From Cavia porcellus (taxonomy: Eukaryota > Chordata > Mammalia > Rodentia > Caviidae): DNA of 64,000 nucleotides. Shown here one piece after another: positions 11,254 to 22,059 of this stretch. The stretch's first letter is position 1, and every line of letters starts with the position of its first letter. Both the position numbers and the translations under genes were made by a program. The notes under the pieces were generated by a model. The model searched no databases. It was not told where the DNA came from and was given only the letters and a program-made list of their open reading frames with translations. Location of the stretch: assembly GCF_034190915.1 (NCBI RefSeq), contig NW_026947506.1, positions 28,798,248 through 28,862,247 on the forward strand, in the 5' to 3' direction.

Positions 11254-12457
11254 GAAGGAACAAAAAGTATGGGAAGAGGAAGCAACAAGAAAGGGTCCTC
11301 ACTCCCCAATCCTGAGAACACTGATCCAGGAAAGGTAAATGCAAAAGAGAATGAAGACAGAAAACATGCAGTATCAGACACAGCACCAATAGACATAAAG
11401 CGATTATCTCCAGAGCCTCGTAGACGAGTTCAAAAGAGAAGTATTTAACGAAATACAGCAAGATATAAGTAGAATAGTTAGAGAAATGCTAAGCACCGCC
11501 CAAGAAAAAACAGATGGTGGAATGGAAGAATAGAAAAAAGGGGGAGAATTGTTTGATGGAGAAAATAGAGAAAACATAGAATACATGAAGCAGGTTCAAA
11601 GAGGTTACCAGGAAACTAAAAACTCTATCGAAAGCTGGCATAACAGCTTGAAAGAAACTAAGGATAGATTATCTGAACTGGAGGGCAGATTTGTAATGTG
11701 GGAACATGAAATGAAAAACTTCTTAAAAATAACAACAACAACAAAAAAACCCAAATAGCAATAATACAAAGGCTAGAAGATGATAAGAGGATCTATAAAC
11801 TTAAGAATTAAGAACATAAAAGTAGGGACACAAACAAATGGACTACAAAAGCTATTCACAGAAATAATCCAAGAGAATTTCCCTAATTTAGCAAAAGGTA
11901 AAGATACTCAGGTGTATGAGGCATACAGGACCCCAGCCACCTACAACCCAAACAGAGTTACACCCAGGCATATAATAATCAAAATTCCAGAAATCCAGTG
12001 TAAGAACAGAATATCAAAAGCCGTCAGAGACAAGAAACAGATCACTTATAAGGGAACACCCATCAGAATTACAGCAGACTTCTCGGCACAAACTATCAAA
12101 CCACAAAGAGTGTGGGGGGAATAATTCAAGCTTTAAAAGATAATAACCTCCAGGGGCTGGGGGTTTAGCTCAGCGGCATAAGCGCCTGCCTTGCAAGCAG
12201 GCAGTCCTGAGTTCGATTCCTGGTACCAATAAAAAGGAAAAAGAAAAAAAAAAAAAAAAAAGAGATAATAACCTCCAGCCAAGATTAATAGGTGCTTCCA
12301 GGATAAAGAGGAACTAGGGGAATTTGCAACCACCAATTCAACTCTACAGAGAATACTGCAGGATATTCTAAAAAAAGGAAAATACCAAGATTCTAGAAAC
12401 AGTGGCAGAGAGGCCACAATGAACAGAGCAGAAAGCGAAATGAAGAAGACAAACTGA
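11251..12457 (+). pseudogene. L1-type ORF1 (RNA-binding chaperone) of the HAL1-like element, broken
   Basis: ORF1 proteins are trimeric nucleic-acid chaperones that coat the element's RNA. The ATG at 11251 opens MEGTKSMGRGSNKKGSS, a basic, disordered N-terminus. The frame shifts near 11398-11402 into DYLQSLVDEFKREVFNEIQ, which starts the coiled coil and continues through KNSIESWHNSLKETKDRLSE. A stop lies at 11531-11533. A second shift at about 11758-11785 leads into the RRM and C-terminal domain (LFTEIIQENFPNLAKGKDTQ, TPRHIIIKIPEIQ, GTPIRITADFSAQT), typical of L1 ORF1p. After the ID insertion the C-terminus resumes with QDKEELGEFATTNSTLQRIL and reaches TGA at 12455-12457. At least two frameshifts and one nonsense codon make it a pseudogene. 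Domain order is complete, so this was a full-length ORF1 before decay. Confidence 0.8.
12153..12262 (+). mobile_element. ID SINE nested in HAL1 ORF1
   Basis: Full-length young ID (GGGGCTGGGGGTTTAGCTCA ... TGGTACCAAT plus A-tail). The 15-bp duplication AGATAATAACCTCCA lies at 12138-12152 and 12263-12277. It splits the ORF1 C-terminal domain. Confidence 0.95.
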
Positions 12458-12520
12458 CACCAAACGACAGAAAAAGATCTCAACAGAAATGAGGCAGGGA
12501 AGATTGGATGGTAGGAACAG

Positions 12521-13620
12521 CTAATTTTGGAGAAAACAAGACATTATAATAGCTAGTGCTGATTTAGTATCATCTTGTTTTGAAGTCCCATCAAGCTTTT
12601 ATTCTTCTGTCTCCATCGGTCTTAAAAGGTTGTATCTTATTGGATTTTATTATATGTGATAATATAAGCAAAAACTTTTATAGACAAGGAGATTATGCAG
12701 AAACCATTGTTCGTTTTCTCATAGTTGGCTCTAAATACCCTGTAATACTGTCATTCTCTTGAATGGATTTACATTGTCTTGGTATGTTTCATGCTACAGT
12801 ATATGAAGTTATACTCAAAGATTTCAAGGAAAGAGACACTATGGTAACTACTTTTATGTCAGGATATCTTGTGGTGAAACACTATTTTGCTTAAATGGTT
12901 ATGCTTTGACCTGCGCTGTTTTGTTGTTATGCCTTCTTTTATCTCAATCTCCTTTTTTTAATTATTTACTTCACCATCTTGTTTTGACTGATTTTCCCCT
13001 ATTCTGCTTTGCTTGATAGTACCAAGTTCGAAAGTATAGGCAACAACTGTGAAGACAATAAGATTCATTATGATGCCCATTCTGGTTGACTATTATCTTC
13101 TTTGAAAGTCCTGTAATGTCTCCAATGTTTTGGTTTTATTTTTTACTGTTTTGCTCAATTTTATTATAACTGATGATATAGGCAATTCTTTTTAAGATAA
13201 CAAGAGGCAGTACAGTAACTATTGTTGAACCTTGTATTTTGTTTTTACATTATCTATTATGTTCATCCTTTTGATTTGACTGACTCTGTTCTGTTATGTC
13301 ACATTTGGTTTTACTCTCTTCAAAAAAAAGTAATAAGAACTGTGGGAGTAATAAAACCCAAAATGTGTACTTGTCATTGTACAAAAGAAAGGAAAAGAAA
13401 GTGCTCTAAAGGATATAACTACATGTATATTTAAGTGTATAAGATAGATAACCATATTACTGAGTATTGTTGGATCATTGAACAAAATTGTTTGCAGTCT
13501 CGCTGTTTGAATGTCCACTTTATATGCTTTAATTTTGTAACTTGAACAACTATTTCTAAGATAACAATATGTAATCTATTAACTAGTGATTTCCTACTGT
13601 TTATTCTTTCTCAAATTCTA
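12521..13620 (+). repeat. 3' UTR tandem ~150-bp degenerate units
   Basis: Variants of the marker (CAACTATTTTGAAG followed by ACAAGAGACACTATGGTAAC) start near 12521, 12673, 12818, 13043, 13182, about 13315 and 13547. Each is followed by a T-rich block containing TTGTTTTGA and GTTTTATT words. Divergence is high but the order of words is kept. Confidence 0.65.
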
Positions 13621-14375
13621 TATAACTTGTACCCTTTTTCTGTTTTTTTTTTTTTTCCTCAAATAAAATTTTTAAAAAAAGCTGAAAGTTAAAAAAAAAA
13701 GGCGGGGGATTTATTCACCAAATGATACAGTAATTACAAACCTACCTATAAACACCAGAACTTCAAAATGTATGGCATAAACAATAATAGAACAAAGGAA
13801 ACTGGTTCTACAGTAACAGTTGGAAATTATTTGGACTCCAATTTCAGTAATAGAACAACCAGACAGAAGCTAAGGAAAAGAAAGGTTCAAACAGTATTGT
13901 AAGTTCATTGTCCCTAAAAGAACTAAACAAAACACTGAACCCAACAGTGAACACACATTGTCCTCAAGTACCCACAAAACATTTTTCAAGAATGACTAAA
14001 ACAAGTCTTAATAAATCTAAAAAGGCAAAATTCAAACTACGTTTTCTTATAATCAAAAAGACAGGAAAATTTACAAGAATGTGGAAATTGATCAACATAC
14101 TCAAATAACCAAGTTAAAGAAATTAAAATATTATCCTGATACAAATAAAATTGAAAACATATCAGACCAAAAATTACAGAATGTAACAAAGCAGTACTAA
14201 GACAGTAAGTTTACAGTTGTAAATGCTTACACAAAAATAATCATCTACCTTTACAATCTTAAGGAACTAGAAAAAGGGAAAATTAAACACAATGCCAGCA
14301 AAAAGAAGTGTGAGTGTGAGTGTGTACTGGCTAAAAAACAACAGAAAAACTTTAACAAACCAATGTTTTTAACCA

Positions 14376-14458
14376 AGGTTATATAGCTCAGCAGTATAGC
14401 ACCTGCCTGGCAAGCACAAGATTGTAAATTCGATTCCTGGTACCAAAAAAAGAAAAAA
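14376..14458 (+). mobile_element. ID SINE
   Basis: ATATAGCTCAGCAGTATAGC (A box) and AATTCGATTCCTGGTACC (B box and end) with an A-rich tail. Inserted in L1M ORF2. Confidence 0.85.
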
Positions 14459-15374
14459 GCTTTCAGAAAAGACCAAAAAAATCAAACGATCAGGTTGAGA
14501 ATAAAATGAATCAAATTATGACAATCAGAAATAAAAGTAGGGATATTATTCCTATTTATATAGTTATCAAAAACTTTAAAAAACATTCACTGCATATTTT
14601 GATGAATCCTTACACTAACAATAAACCACCCAAAAGACGAATAAAGAGAAAAGGGGATCTTCAGAATAGTGATCTAAATAAAAATTAAAACACATGGGAA
14701 TAAATTCACCCAGGAAGGCATAAGAAATGAAAACTATAGCAATTATGAAAGAAACATAAAGTAACACAAAAAAGCATAAAGACAGTCCGTGTTCATGGAC
14801 TGAAAAAAAATTAATATTGATAATATGGGCCCAATTACCCAAAAGGATTTACAGACCTAACTCAATTTCCATCAAAATCCCAATGACACTTTTCACAGAC
14901 ATTTTAAGTTCATATAGAACCACAAAAGACCAAAAGTAGCAAAAGCCATCTTAAAATGAATACAGTACCAGGGATTACACTACCTGACTTATATGACCAA
15001 TTCACTTTCACCAAAGATGTCAAGAACACACAACGAGGAAAGGACAGTTCCTTTAATAAATGGTATAAGGAAAACAGAACAGACACGTGCAAAATTATGA
15101 AATTAGATCCATCTCACATTGTATACAAAAATTCAAAATGAATTAAAAATTTAAAGACCTGAAAATGTAAAACTACTAGCAGAAGACACAGTGAAAAAGT
15201 TCCATGACTTGAGTTCTACCATGTTTTTTTAAAAATATGACTCCAAAAAACACAGCCAACGAAGACAAAGGTAATGGGGTTATACTAAATTTGCAAATTA
15301 TGCATCTGATAAAGGTTAATATCCAAAATATATGAAGGACTCAAACAACTCAAAAGCCAAAAAAACGCAAATAA

Positions 15375-15540
15375 ACCAAATCAAAGATAGGCACATTCTT
15401 CTAATCCAAGGTCTCAGGAGGCTGAGGCAGGAGGACTACTGCAATTTCAAAGCCAGTCTGTGCTATTTATAGTGAGGTCGAGGCCAGCCTATTACATAGC
15501 AATATACTATTGGAAAAAAAAAAAAAAAAAAAAAAAAAAA
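15375..15540 (+). mobile_element. B1 SINE with long A-tail
   Basis: CTCAGGAGGCTGAGGCAGGA followed by two GCCAG(T/C)CT-containing half repeats and a run of about 28 A. Inserted in L1M. Confidence 0.8.
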
Positions 15541-15567
15541 GCCACATACCTGGAAATAGTAAGACTT

Positions 15568-15656
15568 TTTTTTTCTGGGTGCCAGAAATTGAACTCAGAA
15601 TCTTGAACTTACCAAATAGGCACTTGTGCTGCTGAGCTATATGCCTGGCCTGATAC
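15568..15656 (-). mobile_element. ID SINE, antisense
   Basis: T-run, then GGTGCCAGAAATTGAACTCA and GCTGCTGAGCTATATGCC, the complement of an ID B and A box. Confidence 0.8.
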
Positions 15657-15813
15657 TTCTTAAAAGCATACACATAAATGGTTAACAAGTATACGAAAAA
15701 TGCCCAAGCTCCCTAATCAACCATAAGGAAGTGCTCATTAAAACCAAAAATTTCTATTACCTCACATTTGTCAGAATGTCTATTAAAAAGATAAAAAATA
15801 ACAAGCATTGACC

Positions 15814-15892
15814 AGGGGAGCTCTAGGGGCGTAAGCACCTGCTGGGCAAGCATAAGGTCATGAGTTTGATCCCCAGTACAAAAAAAAAAAAA
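15814..15892 (+). mobile_element. ID SINE
   Basis: GGCAAGCATAAGGTCATGAG and TTGATCCCCAGTAC with an A-tail. Flanks AAGCATTGACCA and AAGTGTTGGCCA are diverged copies of one L1M target site. Confidence 0.8.
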
Positions 15893-16020
15893 GTGTTGGC
15901 CAGAACACAGAAAAATGTGAACCCTTATACATTAGTGGAAATATTAGGGCAGTCATTATTAAAAGCAGTATGGAGACCCTTTGAACAATTAAAATATGGA
16001 TAAATTTGGAGGACATATAT

Positions 16021-16969
16021 ATTTTTTTTTCTTTAAAAAACAGTAACTACCTAACTATAATTTCACTTAAAATTAATTTTCTTCCACTGGATTTTTTCCT
16101 TAGCTTTTAAATTCTTGACAGTATCATGTAAGTTCTCTAAATTCAAGCTATGAGCAATTCCTGACACATCACAAGATACATAAACAAGGTCCCATAGGTT
16201 TCCTGAACTACACATACTGAAATCACAGACCAAAGCTTCAGTTCACATGTGGCAAGCTCTAAATCATGAACAAGAAAGCTATGTTGCTTAAAAATCAAAC
16301 TACACTATAATTTCATGAAACTTTATCAATAATTATAGAAGTTTAACAAAAAGGTTAAGAGTGGAAAGTCTGCAATTTAAAAGGAAATAATTAAGTTTAC
16401 TATTTTAGCAACTTAATCTCTGTATTTCATATTTTTTAGACACATTTACAATATGAACCATGCTATATCTTAACTGGGTGATATACTGAAGTAAACATTT
16501 CAAATAATACAAGGTTATCATTTGGTCCCAAAAAGGAACATTTCAGAATCAAATTTAGTACTGATCATCTGTAACTGATGTTTTTCTAGTTCCCATCTCC
16601 ACATTTATCTTGTCCTTTTTTTAAGTTATTTATGTTTATTTCTGAACTGATTTGGGGAAAAGTAAACGGTTCATCATAACAGATTTCTAGAACTGCCCCA
16701 TTTCCTCAATTCTAAGATACACTTTTATACCACCACCATTTCTAAAAACAAGTTACAGAATCAAAATGTTCATTACTGTGTTTCTTACCTCTCCCAAATA
16801 AAATCTGACTATATGTTTCACTGCCTGTTCAGATGGGTACTGTAAACAGAGATGAAAATCCTAAGAATTTCAGAGATGGAGAGGCATTCTAAGGACAAAG
16901 GCAAAGGGCAAGGCAACAAGGAGAAGGGGAAATAAAAGGGATTAAGATGCAGTATAGTTATGTACCACA
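16021..16969. other. AT-rich intron, nothing recognised
   Basis: No gene or clear repeat identified. Confidence 0.4.
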
Positions 16970-17171
16970 AAACATGCATTCAATATATATCACAAACACG
17001 TACTAATAGAAACAATTTCCTGTTTAAAAAAAAAGACCATGAGGAAATGCCAAAGATCAAAAATATTATTAACAGAAATGAAGACTACATTGATGGACTT
17101 ACTAGTAGATTGGATACAATGGATTTAAAAAACACAACTTTGAACTTAGAGGATACTGCAATAGAAACCTC

Positions 17172-17233
17172 CAAAATTGAAAAGCAAAGAGAAAATTGAA
17201 AAGCAAAGAAAAAATTGAAAAGCAAAGAAAAAA
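17172..17233 (+). repeat. 18-20-bp tandem triplication in L1M ORF1
   Basis: AAAATTGAAAAGCAAAGA occurs three times head to tail, a local slippage expansion. Confidence 0.85.
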
Positions 17234-17571
17234 ATAAAAACAAATGAGCATTATTTAAGGGCCAAGATAACTCTAATGGTATAAATAATGGAAATCTTAA
17301 AAATTTCCAAAAATTATTGAGATTCCAACCACAAAATCAGAAACTCAGAGACACCTGATCCCTGATAGAATAAGGAACAACGGTATCATTTTTAAATAAC
17401 AGAAAATCAAAAATAAGAAAGTAATCTGTGAGGGGACAACTTATTACAGAATATTTGACTTCTTAGAAACCTAAAGTAAAAGGAGGAGTAAAATATTTAA
17501 CACAGTCAAAAGAGAAAAAAGCCTCACGGTTTATATTATGTTATGCTATATTACGTTGCATGAACATATTA

Positions 17572-18008
17572 TGTTGTGGTTTATATCCAGATGCTGACCT
17601 TAAAGCAGTGATGGTGAACCTTCGCAAGCTTTCAACAATAAACAGCCCACTGTGGAATGTGTGCCACAGTTTTGTCACCTCTGCCCTAAAGCATCACGTG
17701 ATCACAGGAAGGACTCTGACAGGTGATTGGACTAAAGACACCACAGCTGGCTTGTGGTTAGGAGATGGGGCCTCGCTGAAGAGGTGGGTGATTATGGTTG
17801 TGATCTAGAACAGTCTATTTCCCTTCCTAGTTACTTCCTGTCTACCATGAAATAAACATTCTTGCTCCGCCATGCCCCTCTGCCATGCTGTCCTGCTTTG
17901 GAGCCAGCAGACTATGGACTGAAACCTTTACAAACTGTCCGCCAAAATGAACTTTCCCTTATTTCATCTGCAGGTATTGGTTAGTGTCTCAACAAAGATA
18001 GTAAGACA
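17572..18008 (+). mobile_element. Solo LTR-like repeat, TGTTATGG family, copy C
   Basis: Starts TGTTGTGGTTTATATCCAGA, contains GGAGCCAGCAGACTATGGAC, has AATGAA where the other copies have AATAAA, and ends AGTAAGACA. Inserted into L1M ORF1. Confidence 0.65.
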
Positions 18009-18240
18009 CCTACTAACCTAAAATTTTGTATTCTGTGAGATTACAGTTCAAACATGAAGGAAAAATACTTTCTCAAGACAAAAACTGAGGGTTAGATTTT
18101 GGAAAAAATGTTAAAAGTCATTTGGAGAGAAGGAAAGTAAGTCAGAAACCTAAATCTACATAAAGAAAGGAAGAGCACTAAAGGTAGAACAAGTGGAATT
18201 AAAATAAAAACTTATTTTCCTATTCTTAATTGGTCTAACA

Positions 18241-18761
18241 GATAACAGCTGTTCAAAATAATGTATTCAATTATAAACATGCAAAATAGTTAGACAGATA
18301 GATCAGTGGAACAGAACAGAGAGCCCCTAAATAAAGTCCCATAAATAAAGTCAAATGATCTTTCCTAAAGGAGCAAAGATAGTAACACAATACAGCAAAA
18401 ATAGTCTTTTCAACAAATGGCGCTAGAACAACTAAATATATACATAGCAAAAAGTGAATGTAGACACAGACCTCATATCCTCCATAAAAACCCAAATTGG
18501 ATTGTAGTTCTAAATGCAAAATGCAAAAGTATGAAACTCCTAGCAGTTGTTTTCTAAGAGAAAAACTACAAGACACAGGGTATAGCACTGACTGTAGATT
18601 CAGCACCAAATGCATAATCCATGCAAGAAATTACTGGTAAGCTAGGATTCATTAAAAATAGAAAACTTCTCCTTAGTGAAAGACACTTCAAGGAGAATAA
18701 AAAGACACAGACTGGGAGAAAATATTATCTGATAAAGGACTGTTACCCTAAATTTGTATGA
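18241..18761 (+). mobile_element. L1M ORF2 remnant
   Basis: Landmarks ATAGATCAGTGGAACAGAAC, CTTTTCAACAAATGGCGCTA and TATTATCTGATAAAGGACTG belong to the C-terminal third of L1M ORF2. Confidence 0.8.
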
Positions 18762-18905
18762 AGCCAGGCATGGTGGTACACACCTGTCATACCAGCACAC
18801 AGGAGGTTGAGGCCGGAAGACTGCTATGAGTTTGGGGCCAGCCTGGGCTACACAGTGAGTTCAAGGCCAGTCTGAACTACACAGTGAGACTCTGTTTCAA
18901 AAACC
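18762..18905 (+). mobile_element. B1 SINE
   Basis: GCCAGGCATGGTGGTACACA start, the two tandem CCAG(C/T)CTG half repeats of B1, and GTGAGACTCTGTTTCAAAAA end. Inserted in L1M. Confidence 0.95.
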
Positions 18906-19009
18906 AAAAATGAAAGAAAATGAAACAAAAATACATATATACACTGTACATACATACACAAAATTTAGTAACAAATACCCTCAGGGAGCACTGTGAGACT
19001 GCTTTGCGT

Positions 19010-19470
19010 GAACTATCGTACAGTAAATACTTATTAATTACCCTGTGTATCAGTCACGGGGATTAAAAATGCAAACAGGTCAGAACTCCAACAGACTAGT
19101 GGGCAAACAGGTAAAAGAGGTGCCACAAGTTCTATGCATCTTCAGGTCAGTAGAAAAAAACAACTTCTAAATCAGGTGGGAGTTAAAGAAGATTTCTAGT
19201 AAAAGGTGACAACAAAGCTGCATCTTGAACTTTGAAAACAGAATTCTGAATCAATGTAATTTATTTGGGTAAAATACAAATAAATACATAGGCTCCACAG
19301 GAGAGCTGATAATCAGTCTTCAAGCCCAGCCCTAGGAAACAAGTGACTCTGATCTAAACCAGTGCTGCAATAAAAACATGAAGGCACATACAGGGCTGGC
19401 CTGAGGTGCGGTGAGGTGGAGGGGGCAAAGGGAAGTACAGTAGAAGGAGATCTGAGGATGACTTCCAGCG
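19010..19470 (-). mobile_element. L2 (LINE-2) remnant, antisense
   Basis: CAGGTGGGAGTTAAAGAAGA, AAGCTGCATCTTGAACTTTG and GGCTGGCCTGAGGTG follow the order of the L2 3' region read in antisense. Confidence 0.5.
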
Positions 19471-20199
19471 TTCTGATTCACACAACTGTACAGAGAATAA
19501 TGTAACTGTTATTTGCACGGCTTGCTAGAAGAGAATCTTACCCTTTATAATAAGCTTGATTCTAGTACACAAGATACCTGAATTTTCTGTGTCATTAGAA
19601 CTTTGGTACAACAGTATGCACTGTGCCAAATAAACTAGATAATCCACATGAAAGCAAAACAGTGGTTGGTACAGAGTTAAGTAACCAATAAATTCTATCA
19701 TTTCTGTGATATTTAGTGAGATAAAGAATACACGAACACTTGATAAGATAAAGGCAAGAATAAAAATATGTAAGGCAAAAATTTAGAAAAACAAGTTAAA
19801 TATTCACAGTACAAATAACAGGTTTCTCAGACACAGACAGATCAAGTGATTACAAATTATTAAGTACTATGAGTAATTAACATCCTTGATTGTCAAATAT
19901 ATAGACAAAAATTCCCATCCAGATAATTAATGTATTTTAAATAGCTATGGGATACTTACATAAGCTAATTGGATATTAAGCTATAAAGAAAATCAATCAA
20001 TCAATCAAAACGAATCTGTAGACCATATTCTCTGGAGTGAAACTAGAAATTAACAAAACAATAACAATCCATTTGCTCATACTGATATAAAATAATTTTT
20101 TTCCTTACTTCTCTTGTGTGAAAGTACAAACAAATACAAACAAAATGAGTGCTGTATATGAAACGTAAGGGGCATAACTTATGTGGTATTTGGAGAGAA
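19471..20199. other. AT-rich intron, nothing recognised
   Basis: Includes a short (AATC)n run at 19991-20008. No gene or clear repeat otherwise. Confidence 0.4.
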
Positions 20200-20910
20200 A
20201 ATTGCGTTTAAAAACCAGCCTAAAGAAAACAGGTCAAACTACAGGGTGAATGTGTGAACTGGTACAGTTTTTCTGAAGAACAATTTGGTAGTCTACCAAA
20301 ATTTAAACCTCATATCTTTTAGCCTACCAATTTGAATTCCACAAATGTGCATTACTCAGGCATTTACATGTGGGCCTAAAAGTCCAAGAAACTTAAATAA
20401 GTATTAGTTATTACTGTTAACACCCATATTCATTAATCACAGACTATATAAACATGATAAAGACATATTATGGTCTGTCTATAACTGCTAAGAATACACT
20501 GACATGGATATATGAACAATATATTAAATTTAGGAGAAAACATTTACAAGTAGTATTTATATCATGGTATCATATATTTTTAAAAAATCTGCATGGTAAT
20601 GCCATATAAGATTACAGAAAAATTCCACAAGACTCTTACCAACTTAGTATTTATTGCTAGAGAAGAAACTGGAACTGAAAGAGGGAGGAAAAAGAATGTT
20701 TTTAGAATGTCCTTTAAATACAAATATTTATTTTTATAAACTTTCCTGTTTTTGTAGGGAGAGGTACTGAAAGGAAATATACCAAATTTCCCACAGTGGT
20801 TATTTCTAGATGGGAAAGGTTATGAAACATTTTACTTTTTCCTCTTTGTATATCAGTTTTTCTACCAAGAATGTGACATATAAGTTTAACTTTTAATTCT
20901 TTAAAGAGGA
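20200..20910 (+). mobile_element. Old L1M (L1ME-like) 3' end
   Basis: GAAGAACAATTTGGTAGTCT, AGCCTACCAATTTGAATTCC, CACAGTGGTTATTTCTAGAT and TATATCAGTTTTTCTACCAA follow the order of an old L1 ORF2 end and 3' UTR. Confidence 0.6.
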
Positions 20911-21019
20911 TAATGACGGTTGAGTTCAGTAAGAGGCGACAGAGTAAATGAAAATGAAGCAGTGCATGTAGGATTGCAGTGCTGGATGAAGAAGGCTGGA
21001 CACAGGTGTCTTTTCACCC

Positions 21020-21190
21020 ACCTGGCACTGCATTTGACACCGAGCAGCTCCTTACGTGGAAATTCTCCTGTCCCCTTAAGGACAGTATTGCTGGCCTGTA
21101 CCCACTAGATGTCAGTAACAACCCTGCTTTCCAAGGTTTGACAACCAAAAATACCTCCCAAAAGACATTCTTCAAATTTTAAACATCAAA
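21020..21190 (-). mobile_element. Ancient MER-class repeat, antisense
   Basis: GGCCTGTACCCACTAGATGT and GACAACCAAAAATACCTCCC are the reverse of the element at 59615-59845. Probably a non-autonomous DNA transposon; I do not assign the family. Confidence 0.5.
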
Positions 21191-21259
21191 TCCTGCAGTA
21201 CTGAAATGCTGTGTCAAGAAGCATGACAGACAGTTACTAAATTACGAGTTTTTAGTGTG

Positions 21260-21560
21260 CTGGCATTTCACAAACATTGAGTCATTTAACCTGTATTGCC
21301 CCATGAAGCAAATAATATTTTCTTATCCTTTTTAATTTTTTTTTACTGGTATCAAGGATCGAACTCATGACCACACACTTGCAAGGCAGGCGCTTATGCC
21401 TTGGAGCTAAATCCCCAGCCCCAAATACTATTTTCACCGTGACTAGCTGAAAATGAAAAACTCAGACTAACAGAAGGGAAAGGTTATGCCCAGAGTCACA
21501 GATGATGGGTGGCAGGGGTAGGCTCAGATGACACCTGGTAGGCAGAGTGCTAAACTCAAC
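21260..21560 (-). mobile_element. MIR SINE, antisense, split by ID
   Basis: CATTGAGTCATTTAACCTGT on the left and CAGAGTCACAGATGATGGGT on the right follow MIR in antisense. An antisense ID is inserted between, duplicating AAATAATATTTTC / AAATACTATTTTC. Confidence 0.65.
21338..21422 (-). mobile_element. ID SINE, antisense, nested in MIR
   Basis: T-run, ACTGGTATCAAGGATCGAAC, then GGAGCTAAATCCCCAGCCCC. Confidence 0.92.
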
Positions 21561-21689
21561 TCCGATGGTCTCTGTAAATACTCATTTAACCAGTAAGAGT
21601 CTCCCAAAAGTTCCAAGTAGTTTCCTACTCTGGTTAACTAGGTTGAATTACCAGTACCTTCAATAACACTTTTTATACAATTACAAGAA

Positions 21690-21895
21690 AGACACTGAAC
21701 TAAGCAGTTTACATGCACTCAACAACTTTCATCACTATAGAACACTATCCAAGATTCTCTACTCAATTTTATAGACAAATAAAAACTCTGAGAAGTTAAC
21801 TTGCCATGGACAAATGTTCCTATCAAATAGCAAAGCTGTTTCTCAAGCTGAATGGCAAAGCCCATGGCCTTAACCAGCAGGCTATTCTGGACTCA
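21690..21895 (-). mobile_element. MIR SINE, antisense
   Basis: CAATTTTATAGACAAATAAA, AAGTTAACTTGCCATGGAC and CCATGGCCTTAACCAGCAGG match antisense MIR order. Confidence 0.65.
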
Positions 21896-22059
21896 GAGCA
21901 GGTTACAGAACATGTCCTTTGTTCTCGGGCCTGCTCTACTTAGTGTTACTAAGGAAAACAGGCACTGCTTTTACTGCACTAATATAGAGTCCCAAATGGG
22001 AAAAGGAAAGGACAAAGGAATTCAAAATTAAAAAGAGGAAAAAGAGAGAAAGTTGACGT

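Larger units (their letters stand above)
10513..13676 (+). mobile_element. HAL1-like half-L1 retrotransposon (5' UTR, ORF1, 3' UTR, no ORF2)
   Basis: A 3.16-kb element bounded by the direct repeat AAAAGCTGAAAG at 10501-10512 and 13677-13688, which reads as its target-site duplication. It has a GC-richer 5' UTR (10513-11250), an L1-type ORF1 (11251-12457) and, only about 64 bases after the ORF1 stop, a 3' UTR of degenerate ~150-bp units (about 12521-13620), ending AAATAAAATTTTTAAA. No endonuclease or reverse-transcriptase sequence lies between ORF1 and the 3' UTR. That structure is the definition of HAL1, an L1 derivative thought to be mobilised by L1 ORF2 protein in trans (family knowledge). 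ORF1 is broken, so the copy is dead. An ID SINE interrupts it at 12153-12262. The alternative is an ordinary L1 with an internal deletion of ORF2. Confidence 0.75.
13707..16020 (+). mobile_element. L1M ORF2 remnant (continues from 10247)
   Basis: Decayed ORF2 running from the endonuclease through reverse transcriptase to the C-terminal region. Landmarks: ACAAGTCTTAATAAATCTAA (14002), GTGGAAATTGATCAACATAC (14081), CTTAAGGAACTAGAAAAAGG (14260), CAATTTCCATCAAAATCCCA (14863) and CCTTATACATTAGTGGAAAT (15922). All frames are broken. It is interrupted by ID elements at 14376, 15568 and 15814 and a B1 at 15375. Confidence 0.8.
16970..18240 (+). mobile_element. L1M ORF1 remnant (split by LTR-like insertion)
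   Basis: 16970-17571 and 18009-18240 are two parts of a decayed L1M ORF1. A readable piece gives YIDGLTSRLDTMDLKNTTLN then LEDTAIETSKIEKQ, the coiled-coil part of ORF1p. The right part contains CTAAAATTTTGTATTCTGTG and ATTACAGTTCAAACATGAAG, typical of the ORF1 C-terminal region. Copy C of the LTR-like family sits between them. Confidence 0.65.

Noticed and set aside
12153..12235. tRNA-like A and B boxes, possible tRNA gene.
   Set aside because: These belong to ID SINEs, which are tRNA-derived; the sequence lacks a tRNA cloverleaf 3' half and has an A-tail with target-site duplication.
12133..12483. 116-codon minus-strand open frame.
   Set aside because: Runs antisense through the ID SINE and HAL1 ORF1, so it is not a gene.
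17572..18008. An 82-codon open frame at 17560-17808 as a small gene.
   Set aside because: It lies within copy C of the LTR-like repeat family and is not conserved as a frame in the other three copies.
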